Of a stretch of DNA of 64,000 nucleotides, positions 36,593 to 47,949 are shown piece by piece. The DNA lies in NCBI GenBank assembly GCA_040220855.1, contig JAVJVZ010000064.1, positions 25,453 to 89,452 on the forward strand, written 5' to 3'. Source of the stretch: JACKNG01 sp040220855 (lineage in GTDB: Bacteria > Pseudomonadota > Gammaproteobacteria > Ga0077536). The position numbers were made by a program, and so were the translations under genes. Each line of letters begins with the position of its first letter. Position 1 is the stretch's first letter. The notes beneath the pieces were generated by a model. The model was not told the origin of the DNA, made no database searches, and worked only from the letters and a program-made list of their open reading frames with translations.

Positions 36593-37329
36593 GCTTTCAC
36601 GTCTACATTCCCGCACGCTACGGTGCGACCCGGCTGCCGGGCAAGCCGCTGTTGGAGTTCGCCGGTAAGCCGCTGGTCCAACACGTGTGGGAACGCGCGA
36701 CGGCGAGCGGCGCGGCCAGCGTGGTCATCGCTACCGACGACGAGCGTATCGCGACGGCGGCGCGCGCGTTCGGTGCCGAGGTCGAGATGACCGACCCCGC
36801 GTTGCCATCGGGTACGGATCGCATCGCCGCGGCATGCCACGCGCGCGGCCTCGATGCGAATGACATCGTGGTCAACGTGCAGGGCGACGAGCCGCACATG
36901 CCGGCGGCGGTGATCGATCAGGTCGCGCGGACGGTCGCGCAGGGTGGCTGCGACATGGCCACGGTGTGCGAACCGCTGACAGCGGCGCAGGTGTTCGATG
37001 CGAACGTGGTCAAGGTGGTGCGTGACGATACCGCCCGCGCGCTCTATTTCAGTCGCGCACCGATCCCGTGGGATCGGGCGCATTTCGGCAGCGGGCGTGA
37101 GGTCGCGGTGCTGGCCGCCTACCGGCGCCATGTCGGCATCTACGGCTACCGCGCCGGCTTCCTCGCCCGTTTCGTCACCCTGCCGCCGGCTACGCTCGAG
37201 CAACTCGAGGCGCTCGAACAGCTCCGCGCGCTGGTCGCCGGCGCGGTCATTCGCGTGCCCGACGCGCTGGCGCCGTGTGGTCGCGGCGTCGACACGCCCG
37301 CCGATCTCGAACGTCTGCGCATGCGATGA
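36589..37329 (+). CDS. kdsB: 3-deoxy-manno-octulosonate cytidylyltransferase
   Basis: At 246 residues it activates Kdo as CMP-Kdo for lipopolysaccharide core synthesis. Signature FHVYIPARYGATRLPGKPL at the N-terminus, ATDDERI, MTDPALPSGTDRIA, VNVQGDEP and YFSRAPIPWDR are all present. The start is a TTG overlapping the Trm112 stop (TTGA), supported by the position of the family N-terminus and the lack of another start. Confidence 0.95.
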   Translation: MSFHVYIPARYGATRLPGKPLLEFAGKPLVQHVWERATASGAASVVIATDDERIATAARAFGAEVEMTDPALPSGTDRIAAACHARGLDANDIVVNVQGDEPHMPAAVIDQVARTVAQGGCDMATVCEPLTAAQVFDANVVKVVRDDTARALYFSRAPIPWDRAHFGSGREVAVLAAYRRHVGIYGYRAGFLARFVTLPPATLEQLEALEQLRALVAGAVIRVPDALAPCGRGVDTPADLERLRMR

Positions 37330-37838
37330 GCGCCGCCGCCAGCATCCTGTTCGTGTGCACCGGTAACATCTGCCGCTCGCCGCTTGCCGAGGGATTGTTC
37401 CGGGCCGCGGCGACGCAGCTCGAAGGGCACTGGCGCATCGATTCGGCAGGGATGCATGCGCTGGTCGGCCAACCGCCGGCGCCGCTCGCGATCGAGACCG
37501 CCGCGGCGCGTGGATGCGACATCAGCGACTTGCGTGCACGCCAGTTCGTGCCCGCCGACTTCGCGCGTTTCGACAACCTCGTCGCCATGGATCGCGGTCA
37601 CCTCGACTACCTGCGCGCGTTACGGCCGGCGACATGGGACGGCTGTCTCGCCTTGCTGCACGATGCCACCGGCCGGCCGTTCGAAGTCCCCGATCCCTAC
37701 GGCCGCACGGTCACGGCGTACCGGCGGGCGGCGGCGCTCGTCGAAGGTGGCATCGCCGCGCTCATTGCCGAGCTGGACGGCACGGCGCGGGCTGCGGTGG
37801 GCTGGCGGCGTCAGGGCGACGTTCAGCGAGTGCGGTAG
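37326..37838 (+). CDS. low-molecular-weight protein-tyrosine phosphatase
   Basis: A 170-residue cytoplasmic phosphatase with the catalytic loop VCTGNICRSPLAEG (Cys-x5-Arg-Ser) near residue 10 and the general acid in VPDPYGRT. The ATG overlaps the kdsB stop by 4 nt, making it the last gene of the lpxK set, a position seen in other gammaproteobacteria. Partner kinases of exopolysaccharide synthesis are not in the window. Its 3' end overlaps infA by 16 nt on the other strand. Confidence 0.92.
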   Translation: MSAAASILFVCTGNICRSPLAEGLFRAAATQLEGHWRIDSAGMHALVGQPPAPLAIETAAARGCDISDLRARQFVPADFARFDNLVAMDRGHLDYLRALRPATWDGCLALLHDATGRPFEVPDPYGRTVTAYRRAAALVEGGIAALIAELDGTARAAVGWRRQGDVQRVR

Positions 37839-38041
37839 GTGATGCGGCCCTTGCTGAGGTCGTAGGGGGTGAGTTCGACGGTGACGGTGTCACCGGTGAG
37901 GATGCGGATGTAGTTCTTGCGCATCTTTCCCGAGATGTGTGCGGTCACCACGTGACCGTTCTCGAGTTCGACGCGGAACATGGTGTTGGGCAGGGTTTCG
38001 ACGACCTTGCCCTGCATCTCGATGTGGTCTTCTTTAGCCAT
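37823..38041 (-). CDS. infA: translation initiation factor IF-1
   Basis: A 72-residue S1/OB-fold protein, almost invariant in the family: MAKEDHIEMQGKVVETLPN at the start, GHVVTAHISGKMRKNYIRIL in the middle, TPYDLSKGRITYR at the end. It binds the ribosomal A site during initiation. It is downstream of aat-bpt, the common gammaproteobacterial order, with a 118-nt gap likely carrying its own promoter. Confidence 0.98.
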   Translation of the reverse strand: MAKEDHIEMQGKVVETLPNTMFRVELENGHVVTAHISGKMRKNYIRILTGDTVTVELTPYDLSKGRITYRTR

Positions 38042-38159
38042 GTACTGGTTGCAGTCTCCCGGAAGCGGGCGGCACGCGGCCGCGCAGCGCGCAATTCTGC
38101 CTCAAACCCACCGCGCCGGCAAAGCCCGTGCCATGCCCGGGCCGCGCGGGCGGGCCGCC

Positions 38160-38897
38160 TCAGCGGCCGCCGCCCGCCGGATCGGGATCGCGCACCCAGG
38201 CGCCATCGTGGTAGCGCTCGAGGGGGGCGAACTCCGCCTTGTAGCGCATCTTGCGGCACTCGGCGATCCAGTAGCCGAGGTAGACCCAGGGCAGGCCGGC
38301 TGCGCGCGCCCACTCGATTTGCCGCAGGATCGCGTAGCGCCCGAGGCTGCGCTGCGGGTGATCGGGCGAGTAGAAGGTGTACACGGAGGACAGGCCGTCC
38401 TCGAGGCGATCGACGACGGCGACTGCGAGAAGCTCCGTGCCGAGACGGAACTCGTAGAAGCGTGTGTCGCACCAGGGGGCGGTGAGAAAACTCATGTAGG
38501 CGCCCGGGTTGGTCGCGTCCATCTGCGAATCCGGGTGGCGCGCGCCGAGGTAGCGTTCGTAGAGCGCGAAGTGCTCGGCATCGAAGCGCGCCGGGCGCTC
38601 GCGCACGGTGAGGTCGGCATTGATTGCCAGCGTGCGGCGGTGGCGGCGCCGCACGCGGAAGGCATCGACCGCCACGCGCACCGCGATGCAGGCCTTGCAG
38701 CTCCCGCAGTGCGGGCGGTAGACATGCGTGCCGCTGCGTCGGAAGCCGTGTGCGGACAACCAGCTGTAGGTCTCGCTGCTGAGGCGGATACGCGGGTCGG
38801 CGAACATCGTCACCGCGGTGCGTTCGGGCAGGTAGCCACACTCGTGCGGCGGCGAGGTGAAGAATCCCAGGCGCGGCAGGGTGGGGGGCTCGGTCAT
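38160..38897 (-). CDS. bpt: aspartate/glutamate leucyltransferase (N-end rule)
   Basis: The 245-residue enzyme transfers Leu from its tRNA to N-terminal Asp or Glu of proteins, marking them for ClpSAP degradation. It has the ATE/Bpt signature (HECGYLPER), the cluster CGSCKACIAVRV and YLGYWIAECRKMRYKAEFAP near the C-terminus. The ATG at 38897 overlaps the aat stop by 4 nt. Bpt rather than an arginyltransferase is assumed from length and context. Confidence 0.93.
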   Translation of the reverse strand: MTEPPTLPRLGFFTSPPHECGYLPERTAVTMFADPRIRLSSETYSWLSAHGFRRSGTHVYRPHCGSCKACIAVRVAVDAFRVRRRHRRTLAINADLTVRERPARFDAEHFALYERYLGARHPDSQMDATNPGAYMSFLTAPWCDTRFYEFRLGTELLAVAVVDRLEDGLSSVYTFYSPDHPQRSLGRYAILRQIEWARAAGLPWVYLGYWIAECRKMRYKAEFAPLERYHDGAWVRDPDPAGGGR

Positions 38898-39613
38898 GCC
38901 GCACGACTCCATGCCTGTGGCGCCGGTGGCACGGCGACGTGGCGCGCGAGTGCCTGTTCGAACGGGCCGCGCAATACCAGCCGCGCACCGAGGCTGGCGA
39001 GATGTGCAGTCGGCAACTGGCAGTCGATCAGCGCGTAGCCCCACCCCTCGAGCAGGCGACACAGGTGCACGAAGGCGACCTTGGAGGCGTCACGCCGGCG
39101 ACTGAACATCGACTCGCCGAAGAATACCCGCCCGATGGCGACCCCGTAGAGTCCGCCGACCAGTTCGCCGTCGTGCCGGCACTCGACGCTGTGGGCATAT
39201 CCGCCGCGGTGCAGGGTGAGGTAGGCGCTGCGCATGTCGTCGGTGATCCAGGTTCCCTCGGCGCCGTCGTGCCGTGCGGCGCAGGCCGCGATGACGGCAG
39301 CGAAGTCGGTGTCGTAGTCGATGCTGAAGCCGCCATTGCGCAGCCGCTTGGCCAGGCTGCGCGAGACGCGTACCTCGTGTGGCGCGAGCACCGCGCGCGG
39401 TTCGGGTGACCACCACAGGATCGGCTGGCCGTCGGAATACCATGGAAAAATGCCACGGCGGTAGGCGGCAAGCAGCCGCGCGGGCCCGAGGTCGCCGCCG
39501 ATGGCGAGCAGCCCCTGTGGATCGTCGAGAGCCTGCGTGGTCGGCGGGAAGTCCGCCGCCAGGCGCCGTGCGGCGACCCAGTACAGCGCGCGGTTCAGTC
39601 CCGGCGCATCCAC
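38894..39613 (-). CDS. aat: leucyl/phenylalanyl-tRNA--protein transferase
   Basis: A 239-residue enzyme adding Leu or Phe to N-terminal Lys/Arg. Family motifs: FPPTTQALDDPQGLLAIGGDL, RRGIFPWYSDGQPILWWSPEPR and FFGESMFSRRRDASKVA. Together with the overlapping bpt it supplies both branches of the bacterial N-end rule. Confidence 0.96.
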   Translation of the reverse strand: MDAPGLNRALYWVAARRLAADFPPTTQALDDPQGLLAIGGDLGPARLLAAYRRGIFPWYSDGQPILWWSPEPRAVLAPHEVRVSRSLAKRLRNGGFSIDYDTDFAAVIAACAARHDGAEGTWITDDMRSAYLTLHRGGYAHSVECRHDGELVGGLYGVAIGRVFFGESMFSRRRDASKVAFVHLCRLLEGWGYALIDCQLPTAHLASLGARLVLRGPFEQALARHVAVPPAPQAWSRAA

Positions 39614-39664
39614 GGTACGGTAGCCGCTGATCGCCGCGTACGCGCGTTACCCGCGAGCGTCGCC

Positions 39665-40798
39665 TCAGGCATCGTCACGCCGGAAGGCGAGGTGGTCGTC
39701 GAGGTCGGCGATGTACTGTTCGAGCGCATGCCGTTCCTGCTTCACGAAATCCCGTACGGCACGGCGAAAACCCTCGTCACGGATCCAGTGCGTGGACCAC
39801 GTTTTCACCGGGACGAAGCCCCGTGCGAGCTTGTGCTCGCCCTGGGCGCCGGCGTCGAGTCGTCGCAGGCCGTGGCGGATGCAGAAATCGATGGTTTGAT
39901 AGTAGCACAGCTCGAAATGGAGGTTGTCGTGATGTGCGCTGCAGCCCCAGTGACGTCCGTAGAGGGTGTCCGGTCCGCGCAACGCGAACGCCCCGGCGAC
40001 GTATTCGCTGCCGGCGCGGGCCAGGATCAGCACGGGAACGCCGGGCAGCCGCGCGTCGAGGGTCTGGAAGAATTCCTCGGTGAGGCGCGGCTCGCCCCAC
40101 TTGCGGTGGAAGGTCGAGCAGTAGAAGCGATGAAAGACCTGCCACTGTTCCGGCGTGATGGCGTCGCCGACGAGCGTCTCGATGACCAGGTCCTGGGCCT
40201 CGACCTGGCGCCGCTCGCGACGAATCTGCTTGCGCTTCTTCGAATTCAGCGCAGCGAGGAAGGCATCGAAATCGGCATAGGCGTCGTTGTGCCAGTGGTA
40301 CTGGCAGCCGAGCCGGGCAACGAGGCCGGCCTGCTCGAACAGCGGGGTCTGCGCCGAATCGTGGAACAGGCAGTGCCAGGAGGACAGCTCGTTGTCGTTG
40401 CAGAGTTTGACCGCGGCCGCGATCAGCGCTTGCGCGGCGCGCGTGCCGCCCTCGCCATCGATGGCGAGCACACGGCGTCCGCTGACCGGTGCGAACGGTA
40501 CCGCGGTCACCAGCTTCGGGTAATAGCGCCCACCGGCGCGCTCGTAAGCATCTGCCCAGCTCCAGTCGAACACGAACTCGCCGTACGAATTCTCGCGCAG
40601 GTAGAGCGGCAGCGCCGCGACGAGCATGTGGTCCTGCCACGCCAGCAGGTGCTGGGCATACCAGCCCTGGGGCTCGAGGCAGCCGGTCGCTTCGAGCCCA
40701 TGCAGGAAGCCATGGCGCAGAAAGGGATCGCCCCCGGCCAGCGCGTCCCAGCTGGCTGCCGGCACGCCGGCGAGGGACTCGACAACCTCGAGCTTCAC
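39665..40798 (-). CDS. DUF482/FemAB-like GNAT-fold protein
   Basis: At 377 residues this matches the peptidogalycan-biosynthesis/FemAB-like family often placed beside aat-bpt: NPF-like start (GGDPFLRHGFLHGLE), LYLRENSYGEFVFDWSWADAYERAG, KKRKQIRRERR and YGRHWGCSAHHDNLHFELCYYQ. It is probably an acyl- or aminoacyl-transferase of unknown substrate. The GTG start overlaps the upstream gene's stop (GTGA). Confidence 0.88.
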   Translation of the reverse strand: MKLEVVESLAGVPAASWDALAGGDPFLRHGFLHGLEATGCLEPQGWYAQHLLAWQDHMLVAALPLYLRENSYGEFVFDWSWADAYERAGGRYYPKLVTAVPFAPVSGRRVLAIDGEGGTRAAQALIAAAVKLCNDNELSSWHCLFHDSAQTPLFEQAGLVARLGCQYHWHNDAYADFDAFLAALNSKKRKQIRRERRQVEAQDLVIETLVGDAITPEQWQVFHRFYCSTFHRKWGEPRLTEEFFQTLDARLPGVPVLILARAGSEYVAGAFALRGPDTLYGRHWGCSAHHDNLHFELCYYQTIDFCIRHGLRRLDAGAQGEHKLARGFVPVKTWSTHWIRDEGFRRAVRDFVKQERHALEQYIADLDDHLAFRRDDA

Positions 40799-41328
40799 GG
40801 CGGCTCCACGGCTGCACCGGGCTGCACGTCGAGGTCGCGTCCGAGCACGCGCAGGATGGCATTCTTCGAGCGCGTGAGTGGGAACTTCGCCTCGTGGTAG
40901 GCGCCATCACGCGTGGCGAACCGGAACGCGACGCTCGAGCCGTTCATGAGCTGGTAGAGCGGTGGCGATTCGAGGCGTCGGTTGTCCGCTCGGCCGAGCG
41001 AGTAACGTGCTTGGTGGTCGTCCACGGTGCAGGTTTCGCCGGCTCGCCCATGGTGCAGCAGGGGACGTGCGTCGATCTGGAAAGTCGGGCAGCTGCCGGT
41101 GCGCAACGGACTGGGTGCGGCCGGCGCGAACTCGAGCGTCACCGCCCCGGCCCGATCGGCGAAGACGGCCAGGCGGTCGCCCTGGTCATTGGCAATACCG
41201 GCGCGGGCCGGGGCGCCGTTGCGTGACGCACTCACCTGCCAGGGTGCGGCAGACGCCCCCCCGGCGATCGCCAGGGCGAGCAACGGGGCGGCGAGGACGC
41301 GGGCTCGTTTGGCGCGGGCGACAGGCAC
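40795..41328 (-). CDS. exported protein of unknown function
   Basis: About 177 residues, starting at GTG 41328 with an Arg/Lys-rich N-terminus and a hydrophobic core (VLAAPLLALAIAGGASA), so a signal peptide ending near AAPWQ. The mature part has two Cys that may pair and no motif I recognise. It is chained to the DUF482 gene by a 4-nt overlap and lies 31 nt after the DUF1820 gene. The open frame upstream of the GTG overlaps DUF1820 and is not coding. Confidence 0.65.
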   Translation of the reverse strand: MPVARAKRARVLAAPLLALAIAGGASAAPWQVSASRNGAPARAGIANDQGDRLAVFADRAGAVTLEFAPAAPSPLRTGSCPTFQIDARPLLHHGRAGETCTVDDHQARYSLGRADNRRLESPPLYQLMNGSSVAFRFATRDGAYHEAKFPLTRSKNAILRVLGRDLDVQPGAAVEPP

Positions 41329-41359
41329 GTGCGGGCCGCTGGCGGCGCGTCGGCGCGCG

Positions 41360-41701
41360 TCAGGACTGGGTGCTTCCCTGGCCGGGCGTATAGACCGGGA
41401 AGGGCGTGATCTTCTCGCCCTTGCCACTGCCGTCGGTGATGCGGCCGTGCCCACTCTTGTCGACCTCGTCGATGCGGATGACCGCGTGCATCGGAATGTA
41501 GGTGCGGCTGACGCCGGCGAACTCGCTCTTGAGGTGCTCCTCGGACGGATCGACCAGCAGCGTGCTCTTTTCGCCGAACACGATTTTTTCGACTTCGATG
41601 AAGCCGAACAGCCCGCTCTGGTGCACGTCCCGGGCATAGATCTCGTAGACCTTGCCCTGGTTGTGGAAAGTGATGCGGTAGGTGGTCTTCCTGGCGCCCA
41701 T
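41360..41701 (-). CDS. DUF1820 family protein
   Basis: A 113-residue cytoplasmic protein with the DUF1820 pattern YRITFHNQGKVYEIYARDV, GFIEVEKIVFGE and TYIPMHAVIRIDEVDKSG. A small beta-rich protein of unknown function, widespread in gammaproteobacteria. The ATG is followed by family sequence, so the start is secure. Confidence 0.9.
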   Translation of the reverse strand: MGARKTTYRITFHNQGKVYEIYARDVHQSGLFGFIEVEKIVFGEKSTLLVDPSEEHLKSEFAGVSRTYIPMHAVIRIDEVDKSGHGRITDGSGKGEKITPFPVYTPGQGSTQS

Positions 41702-41777
41702 GATGATGTTGCACGCGTGCTCCGGACGTGAGCGCCGCATGCTAGCACAGCGCCGGCGGCGCGCAGCAGCGCGCACC

Positions 41778-42506
41778 TCACAGTTCGATCGTGCGTGCCG
41801 GATCGAAGTCCGCAACCTCCTGGATGCCGCTGTAGCCGCGCGGATTGCACGCGATGCGCGTCGCACCGTGGCGGTAGTCGCGCGTGGCATGCACGTGCCC
41901 GTGGATCCAGGCGTCGATGCGATGGCCGTCGACCAGCGTCGCGAGATCGCTGCAGTACGCCGCGCGCAGCGGCGCATCGGGCGCCTCGTGCCAGCTCGCC
42001 GGCAGCGGCGCGTGGTGCGTGACCACCACGGTCGGCCCGGGATGTTCCCGGGCGAGCTCGGCAGCGAGCCAGGCACGGCTACGGCGGTGGAAGCCGAGGA
42101 CGTCCTGTGGCGTGAGCAGGCGCAGCCCGCAACGGACCTGCACGTAGTCGTTCATGCGGGCGGCAAGCGCCTGCATGAGCGTGGCGTCGGCGCCGGCGAA
42201 ATCGGTCCACAGGGTTGCGCCGAGAAAGCGCGCCCCGCCGATCACGGCGGTCGCGCACTCGAGGAAATGCACGTTGGTGCCGGCGGCAGCGTCACGAATG
42301 GTGTCCTGCACGGCGCCAATCTCGCCACCGTAGTACTCGTGGTTTCCGCACACGTAAATGGTCGGCAGGCCACTCTGCTGCAGCCAACCGACACCGGCCG
42401 CGCCAACGTCGATGTCGCCTGCGGCAATGATCACGTCGGCTTCGCCGGCGACCGGCGGGGCCGCGCCGAACTCGAGATGGATGTCGGAAAAGTACTGGAT
42501 TTTCAT
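41778..42506 (-). CDS. calcineurin-like metallophosphoesterase
   Basis: A 242-residue phosphoesterase with a full metal-ligand set: YFSDIHLEF, AAGDIDV, CGNHEYYGG, VVTHHAPLP and IHGHVHATRDY. The substrate is unknown. It differs from the CpdA-like protein at 27.6 kb in the H-E-Y-Y motif and spacing. The ATG at 42506 starts the fold directly. Divergent from ftsK. Confidence 0.88.
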   Translation of the reverse strand: MKIQYFSDIHLEFGAAPPVAGEADVIIAAGDIDVGAAGVGWLQQSGLPTIYVCGNHEYYGGEIGAVQDTIRDAAAGTNVHFLECATAVIGGARFLGATLWTDFAGADATLMQALAARMNDYVQVRCGLRLLTPQDVLGFHRRSRAWLAAELAREHPGPTVVVTHHAPLPASWHEAPDAPLRAAYCSDLATLVDGHRIDAWIHGHVHATRDYRHGATRIACNPRGYSGIQEVADFDPARTIEL

Positions 42507-42675
42507 GGGCGTGGGTCGCCGCCGAGGCGGGCGCCGGACTGTGTCAAAGGCGGCGGCGAGGGTCAACCGTGTGGCGCCCGGCGAGGTCCTTCGGGAGCGC
42601 GCTGCGCAGCACCGGCACTAGTCTTCAAGCGGTTTCGGAGCTACCATTATTTTTCTTATTGAGAACATAAGTTTA

Positions 42676-42689
42676 TTCGATCAATCGAA
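42676..42689. promoter_or_regulatory. operator-like palindrome upstream of ftsK
   Basis: TTCGAT-CA-ATCGAA is a perfect 6+6 inverted repeat 28 nt before the ftsK ATG, with a third ATCGAA copy at 42692-42697. It lies in an unusually AT-rich stretch (42646-42705) for this genome that probably holds the ftsK promoter. It is not a LexA box. The regulator is unknown. Confidence 0.35.
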
Positions 42690-42717
42690 GAATCGAAATT
42701 AATAGCCTGCTCCGCCC

Positions 42718-45024
<2,307 letters not shown>

Positions 45025-45090
45025 TTGAAACCGACGGCGCCTCGCGTGGTCGGATAGACTGCGCGCCAGCGTCCGCTCCGGAAATCCCGC

Positions 45091-45720
45091 ATGCCCCTGT
45101 CCTGCCGCCCGTTCATCCTGCTGTCACTTGTGCTCCTGGCCGTGCCGGTGCACGCCGAAGTCGACACCATCGTCGCCTACCTCAATCGACTCGACAGCTT
45201 TTCCGCCGCTTTCACCCAGGAGCGCTTCGACGAGGAGGGCGCGCTGCTCGAACGCGCGAGCGGCACCGCGCGCATCGAGCGTCCCGGCCGATTCCGCTGG
45301 ACCTACGACGAGCCCTATCCGCAGCTCATCGTGAGCGATGGCGAGACGCTCTGGATCTACGACGAGGACCTCGAGCAGGTGACGGTCAGCGCGGTCGATG
45401 CCGCCGGTGCCGGCTCGCCGGCCGCACTGCTGGGCCACGAGAGCGACGTTGCTGCGCAGTACAGCGTCACCGCGCTGGAGACCACCAGCGACGGCCTCGT
45501 CTGGTACCGGCTCGAGCCGAAAGGCGCGGCGAGCGACTTCAGTGGCATCGAGCTCGGCTTCGGTGAAGGCGAGGTGCGCGCCATGCGACTCGTCGACAAT
45601 CTCGGGCAGCTCACCGCGCTCGGCTTCAACGACATCGTGCGCAACCGCGACCTCGATGACGCCCTGTTCCGTTTTTCGCCGCCGCCCGGGGTCGACGTCG
45701 TGCAGGGCGGCATGCCCTGA
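45091..45720 (+). CDS. lolA: outer-membrane lipoprotein carrier protein LolA
   Basis: A 209-residue periplasmic chaperone with a signal peptide (residues 1-21, ending VHAE). It has the family sequence FSAAFTQERFDEEG, RPGRFRWTYDEPYPQLIVSDGETLWIYD (in parts) and GVDVVQG at the end. It carries lipoproteins released by LolCD to the outer membrane. In the standard ftsK-lolA-rarA order. Confidence 0.95.
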   Translation: MPLSCRPFILLSLVLLAVPVHAEVDTIVAYLNRLDSFSAAFTQERFDEEGALLERASGTARIERPGRFRWTYDEPYPQLIVSDGETLWIYDEDLEQVTVSAVDAAGAGSPAALLGHESDVAAQYSVTALETTSDGLVWYRLEPKGAASDFSGIELGFGEGEVRAMRLVDNLGQLTALGFNDIVRNRDLDDALFRFSPPPGVDVVQGGMP

Positions 45721-45780
45721 GCCGCGCGCGTTACGCGACGCGCTTTCCCTGCGTCGCGGGCTGTGCTATCCCTCGCTGCC

Positions 45781-47061
45781 ATGCCGCTAGCCGACCGTCT
45801 CCGTCCTGCCAGCCTGTCCGATTTCCACGGCCAGGCGCACCTGCTCGGCCCCGGCCAGCCGCTGCGGCGCGCGCTCGAGGAGGGCGCGCTGCACTCGATG
45901 GTGCTGTGGGGGCCACCCGGCACCGGCAAGACGACGCTCGCACGCATGCTCGCGGTCAATGCGGGCGCCGCCTTCGTCACCCTTTCCGCAGTGCTCGCCG
46001 GCGTCAAGGACATCCGCGCCGCGGTCGAGGCGGCGCGTGCCGAACGTGCCAGCGGGCGCGCCACCGCGGTGTTCGTCGACGAGGTGCATCGCTTCAACAA
46101 GGCGCAGCAGGACGCCTTTCTGCCGCATATCGAGGACGGCACCATCACCTTCATCGGCGCGACCACCGAGAATCCCGCCTTCGAGCTCAACAACGCGCTG
46201 CTGTCGCGCGTGCGCGTCTATGCACTGCGTGCACTCGATGTCGATGCGCTCGGCGGCATCATCGAGCGCGCGCTCGCGACGCTCGGCGGCGAACGGCCGC
46301 TCTCGATGGATGTCGCGCTGCGCCGGCGTCTCGCCGAAGTCGCCGACGGGGATGCCCGCCGCGCGCTCAACCTGCTCGAACTCGCGGCTTCTCTGACTGA
46401 GGGAGAGGTCATCGACGAAGCGACCATGAAGCGCGCGGTCGAAGGGGCCGAGGTGCGCCGTTTCGACAAGGGACAGGACGATTTCTACGATCAGATCTCG
46501 GCGCTGCACAAGTCGGTGCGCGGCTCCAACCCCGATGCCGCGCTGTACTGGTTCGCGCGGATGCTCGATGGGGGCTGTGATCCCAACTTCATCGCCCGGC
46601 GCGTGGTGCGCATTGCCTCCGAGGATGTCGGCAACGCCGACCCACGCGCGCTCGGCGTCGCCATCGATGCTTGGGACGCCTGGCGCCGTCTCGGCACACC
46701 GGAAGGTGAACTCGCGATCGCCCAGGCATTGGTCTACTGCGCCTGCGCGCCGAAGAGCAATGCGCTCTACGCCGCCTTCAATGCAGCCGTGGCCGAGGTC
46801 AAGAGCCGTGGTTCGGATGCGGTTCCGGCGCATATCCGCAATGCGCCCACGGCGCTCGCGCGCGCACAGGGCCATGGCCGCGCGTATCGCTACGACCACG
46901 ACGAGTCGGACGGCTTCGCCGCCGGCCAGACCTATTTCCCCGACACCATGGGTGAGCGGGTCTACTACGAACCGGTCAATCGTGGCATGGAAATCCAGAT
47001 TGGCGAGAAATTGCGGCGCCTGCGCGGCCAGGCCGCCGAGCCTGGCGAGGCCGGCGACTGA
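45781..47061 (+). CDS. rarA: replication-associated recombination protein A (AAA+ ATPase)
   Basis: A 426-residue AAA+ protein of the RarA/MgsA/WRNIP1 family acting at stalled forks. It has MVLWGPPGTGKTTLARML (Walker A), VFVDEVHRFNKAQQDAFLPHIE (Walker B), sensor FIGATTENPAFE and the C-terminal oligomerisation region (ARRVVRIASEDVGNADP). ATG 45781 is preferred; an in-frame GTG at 45763 would add six residues. Its stop overlaps the crcB start. Confidence 0.96.
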   Translation: MPLADRLRPASLSDFHGQAHLLGPGQPLRRALEEGALHSMVLWGPPGTGKTTLARMLAVNAGAAFVTLSAVLAGVKDIRAAVEAARAERASGRATAVFVDEVHRFNKAQQDAFLPHIEDGTITFIGATTENPAFELNNALLSRVRVYALRALDVDALGGIIERALATLGGERPLSMDVALRRRLAEVADGDARRALNLLELAASLTEGEVIDEATMKRAVEGAEVRRFDKGQDDFYDQISALHKSVRGSNPDAALYWFARMLDGGCDPNFIARRVVRIASEDVGNADPRALGVAIDAWDAWRRLGTPEGELAIAQALVYCACAPKSNALYAAFNAAVAEVKSRGSDAVPAHIRNAPTALARAQGHGRAYRYDHDESDGFAAGQTYFPDTMGERVYYEPVNRGMEIQIGEKLRRLRGQAAEPGEAGD

Positions 47062-47444
47062 TGGCGGGTGCAGCCACGCTTGCCCTCATCGCGCTCGGCG
47101 GAGCGCTCGGCGCGGTACTGCGCTTCCTCGTCTCGAGCGGCGTCGCCGCGCTGGCCGGACGCGGCTTTCCCTACGGTACGCTGCTGGTCAACGTCCTCGG
47201 CTCCGCGGCCATCGGTGCGCTGTACGTGCTGTTGACCGAACGCCTGGTGGCGGCGCCAGGCTGGCGCGCTTTCCTCGTCGTTGGTCTGCTCGGTGCACTC
47301 ACGACGTTCTCGACTTTTTCGCTCGAGACGGTGCAGCTCGTCGAAGCCGGGCTGGCCGGACGCGCCATGCTCAACGTGCTCCTCAACGTGGTCTTGTGCG
47401 TCGCCGCCTGCGCGCTCGCACTCGCACTCATGCGGCAATTGTGA
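47061..47444 (+). CDS. crcB: fluoride channel CrcB/Fluc
   Basis: A 127-residue four-helix membrane protein exporting fluoride. It has the GGALGAVLRFLVSSG, YGTLLVNVLGSAAIG and LGALTTFSTFSLE segments of the family. Start overlaps the rarA stop (TGATG), so there is no room for a leader riboswitch. Followed by the DUF190 gene. Confidence 0.95.
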   Translation: MAGAATLALIALGGALGAVLRFLVSSGVAALAGRGFPYGTLLVNVLGSAAIGALYVLLTERLVAAPGWRAFLVVGLLGALTTFSTFSLETVQLVEAGLAGRAMLNVLLNVVLCVAACALALALMRQL

Positions 47445-47460
47445 CGCAGGAGGTGACCTC

Positions 47461-47769
47461 ATGACCCTGCAGGATGTGCTGGTTGTTCGAGTGTATCTCG
47501 CCGAGCGCGGCGGGCAGCTCGAGGCGCTGCTCGACCTGCTCCACGACGAGGCGCAGATTCGTGGTTGGACGGTCTACCGCGGCGTCTCCGGTTATGGCAG
47601 CTCGGGTCGCGTGCGGAGTGCGCGTCTGGTCGATCTCGCGCTCGATCTGCCGGTCACGGTCGAGTTCTTCGACGCGCCCGCACGCGTGGAAGCGGTGCTA
47701 GAACGTGTCGTCGCCCTCGCTGGCGCCGGGCACGTGGTGAGCTGGCCGGCACGCATGGCCCTCGCCTGA
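47461..47769 (+). CDS. DUF190 family protein
   Basis: A 102-residue protein with a ferredoxin-like PII-type fold pattern: VLVVRVYLAERG at the start, IRGWTVYRGVSGYGSSG and DLPVTVEFFDAPARVEAVL. DUF190 proteins often accompany CrcB and may modulate fluoride export; this is association, not proof. The ATG follows AGGAGGTGA. Confidence 0.9.
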   Translation: MTLQDVLVVRVYLAERGGQLEALLDLLHDEAQIRGWTVYRGVSGYGSSGRVRSARLVDLALDLPVTVEFFDAPARVEAVLERVVALAGAGHVVSWPARMALA

Positions 47770-47949
47770 GCGGGGCGCGCGCCGCGCTGCGATCCGGCGG
47801 TGGTAAACTGCGCGCCGCGCGCTGCCCGCCGGCGTCTACCGGCCGGAATGATGCCGGGATTCCTGGCCGATCAGGCGGCGCCGTTCTCGCGCAGCCTGGC
47901 CGCACAATGGCGCAGGCGCCCACTCAGACCAGCAGCACAGGATTCCGTC

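Noticed and set aside
42676..42689. LexA box at ftsK
   Set aside because: The palindrome lacks the CTG-N10-CAG core.
47044..47061. Fluoride riboswitch upstream of crcB
   Set aside because: The crcB ATG overlaps the rarA stop, leaving no room for an aptamer.
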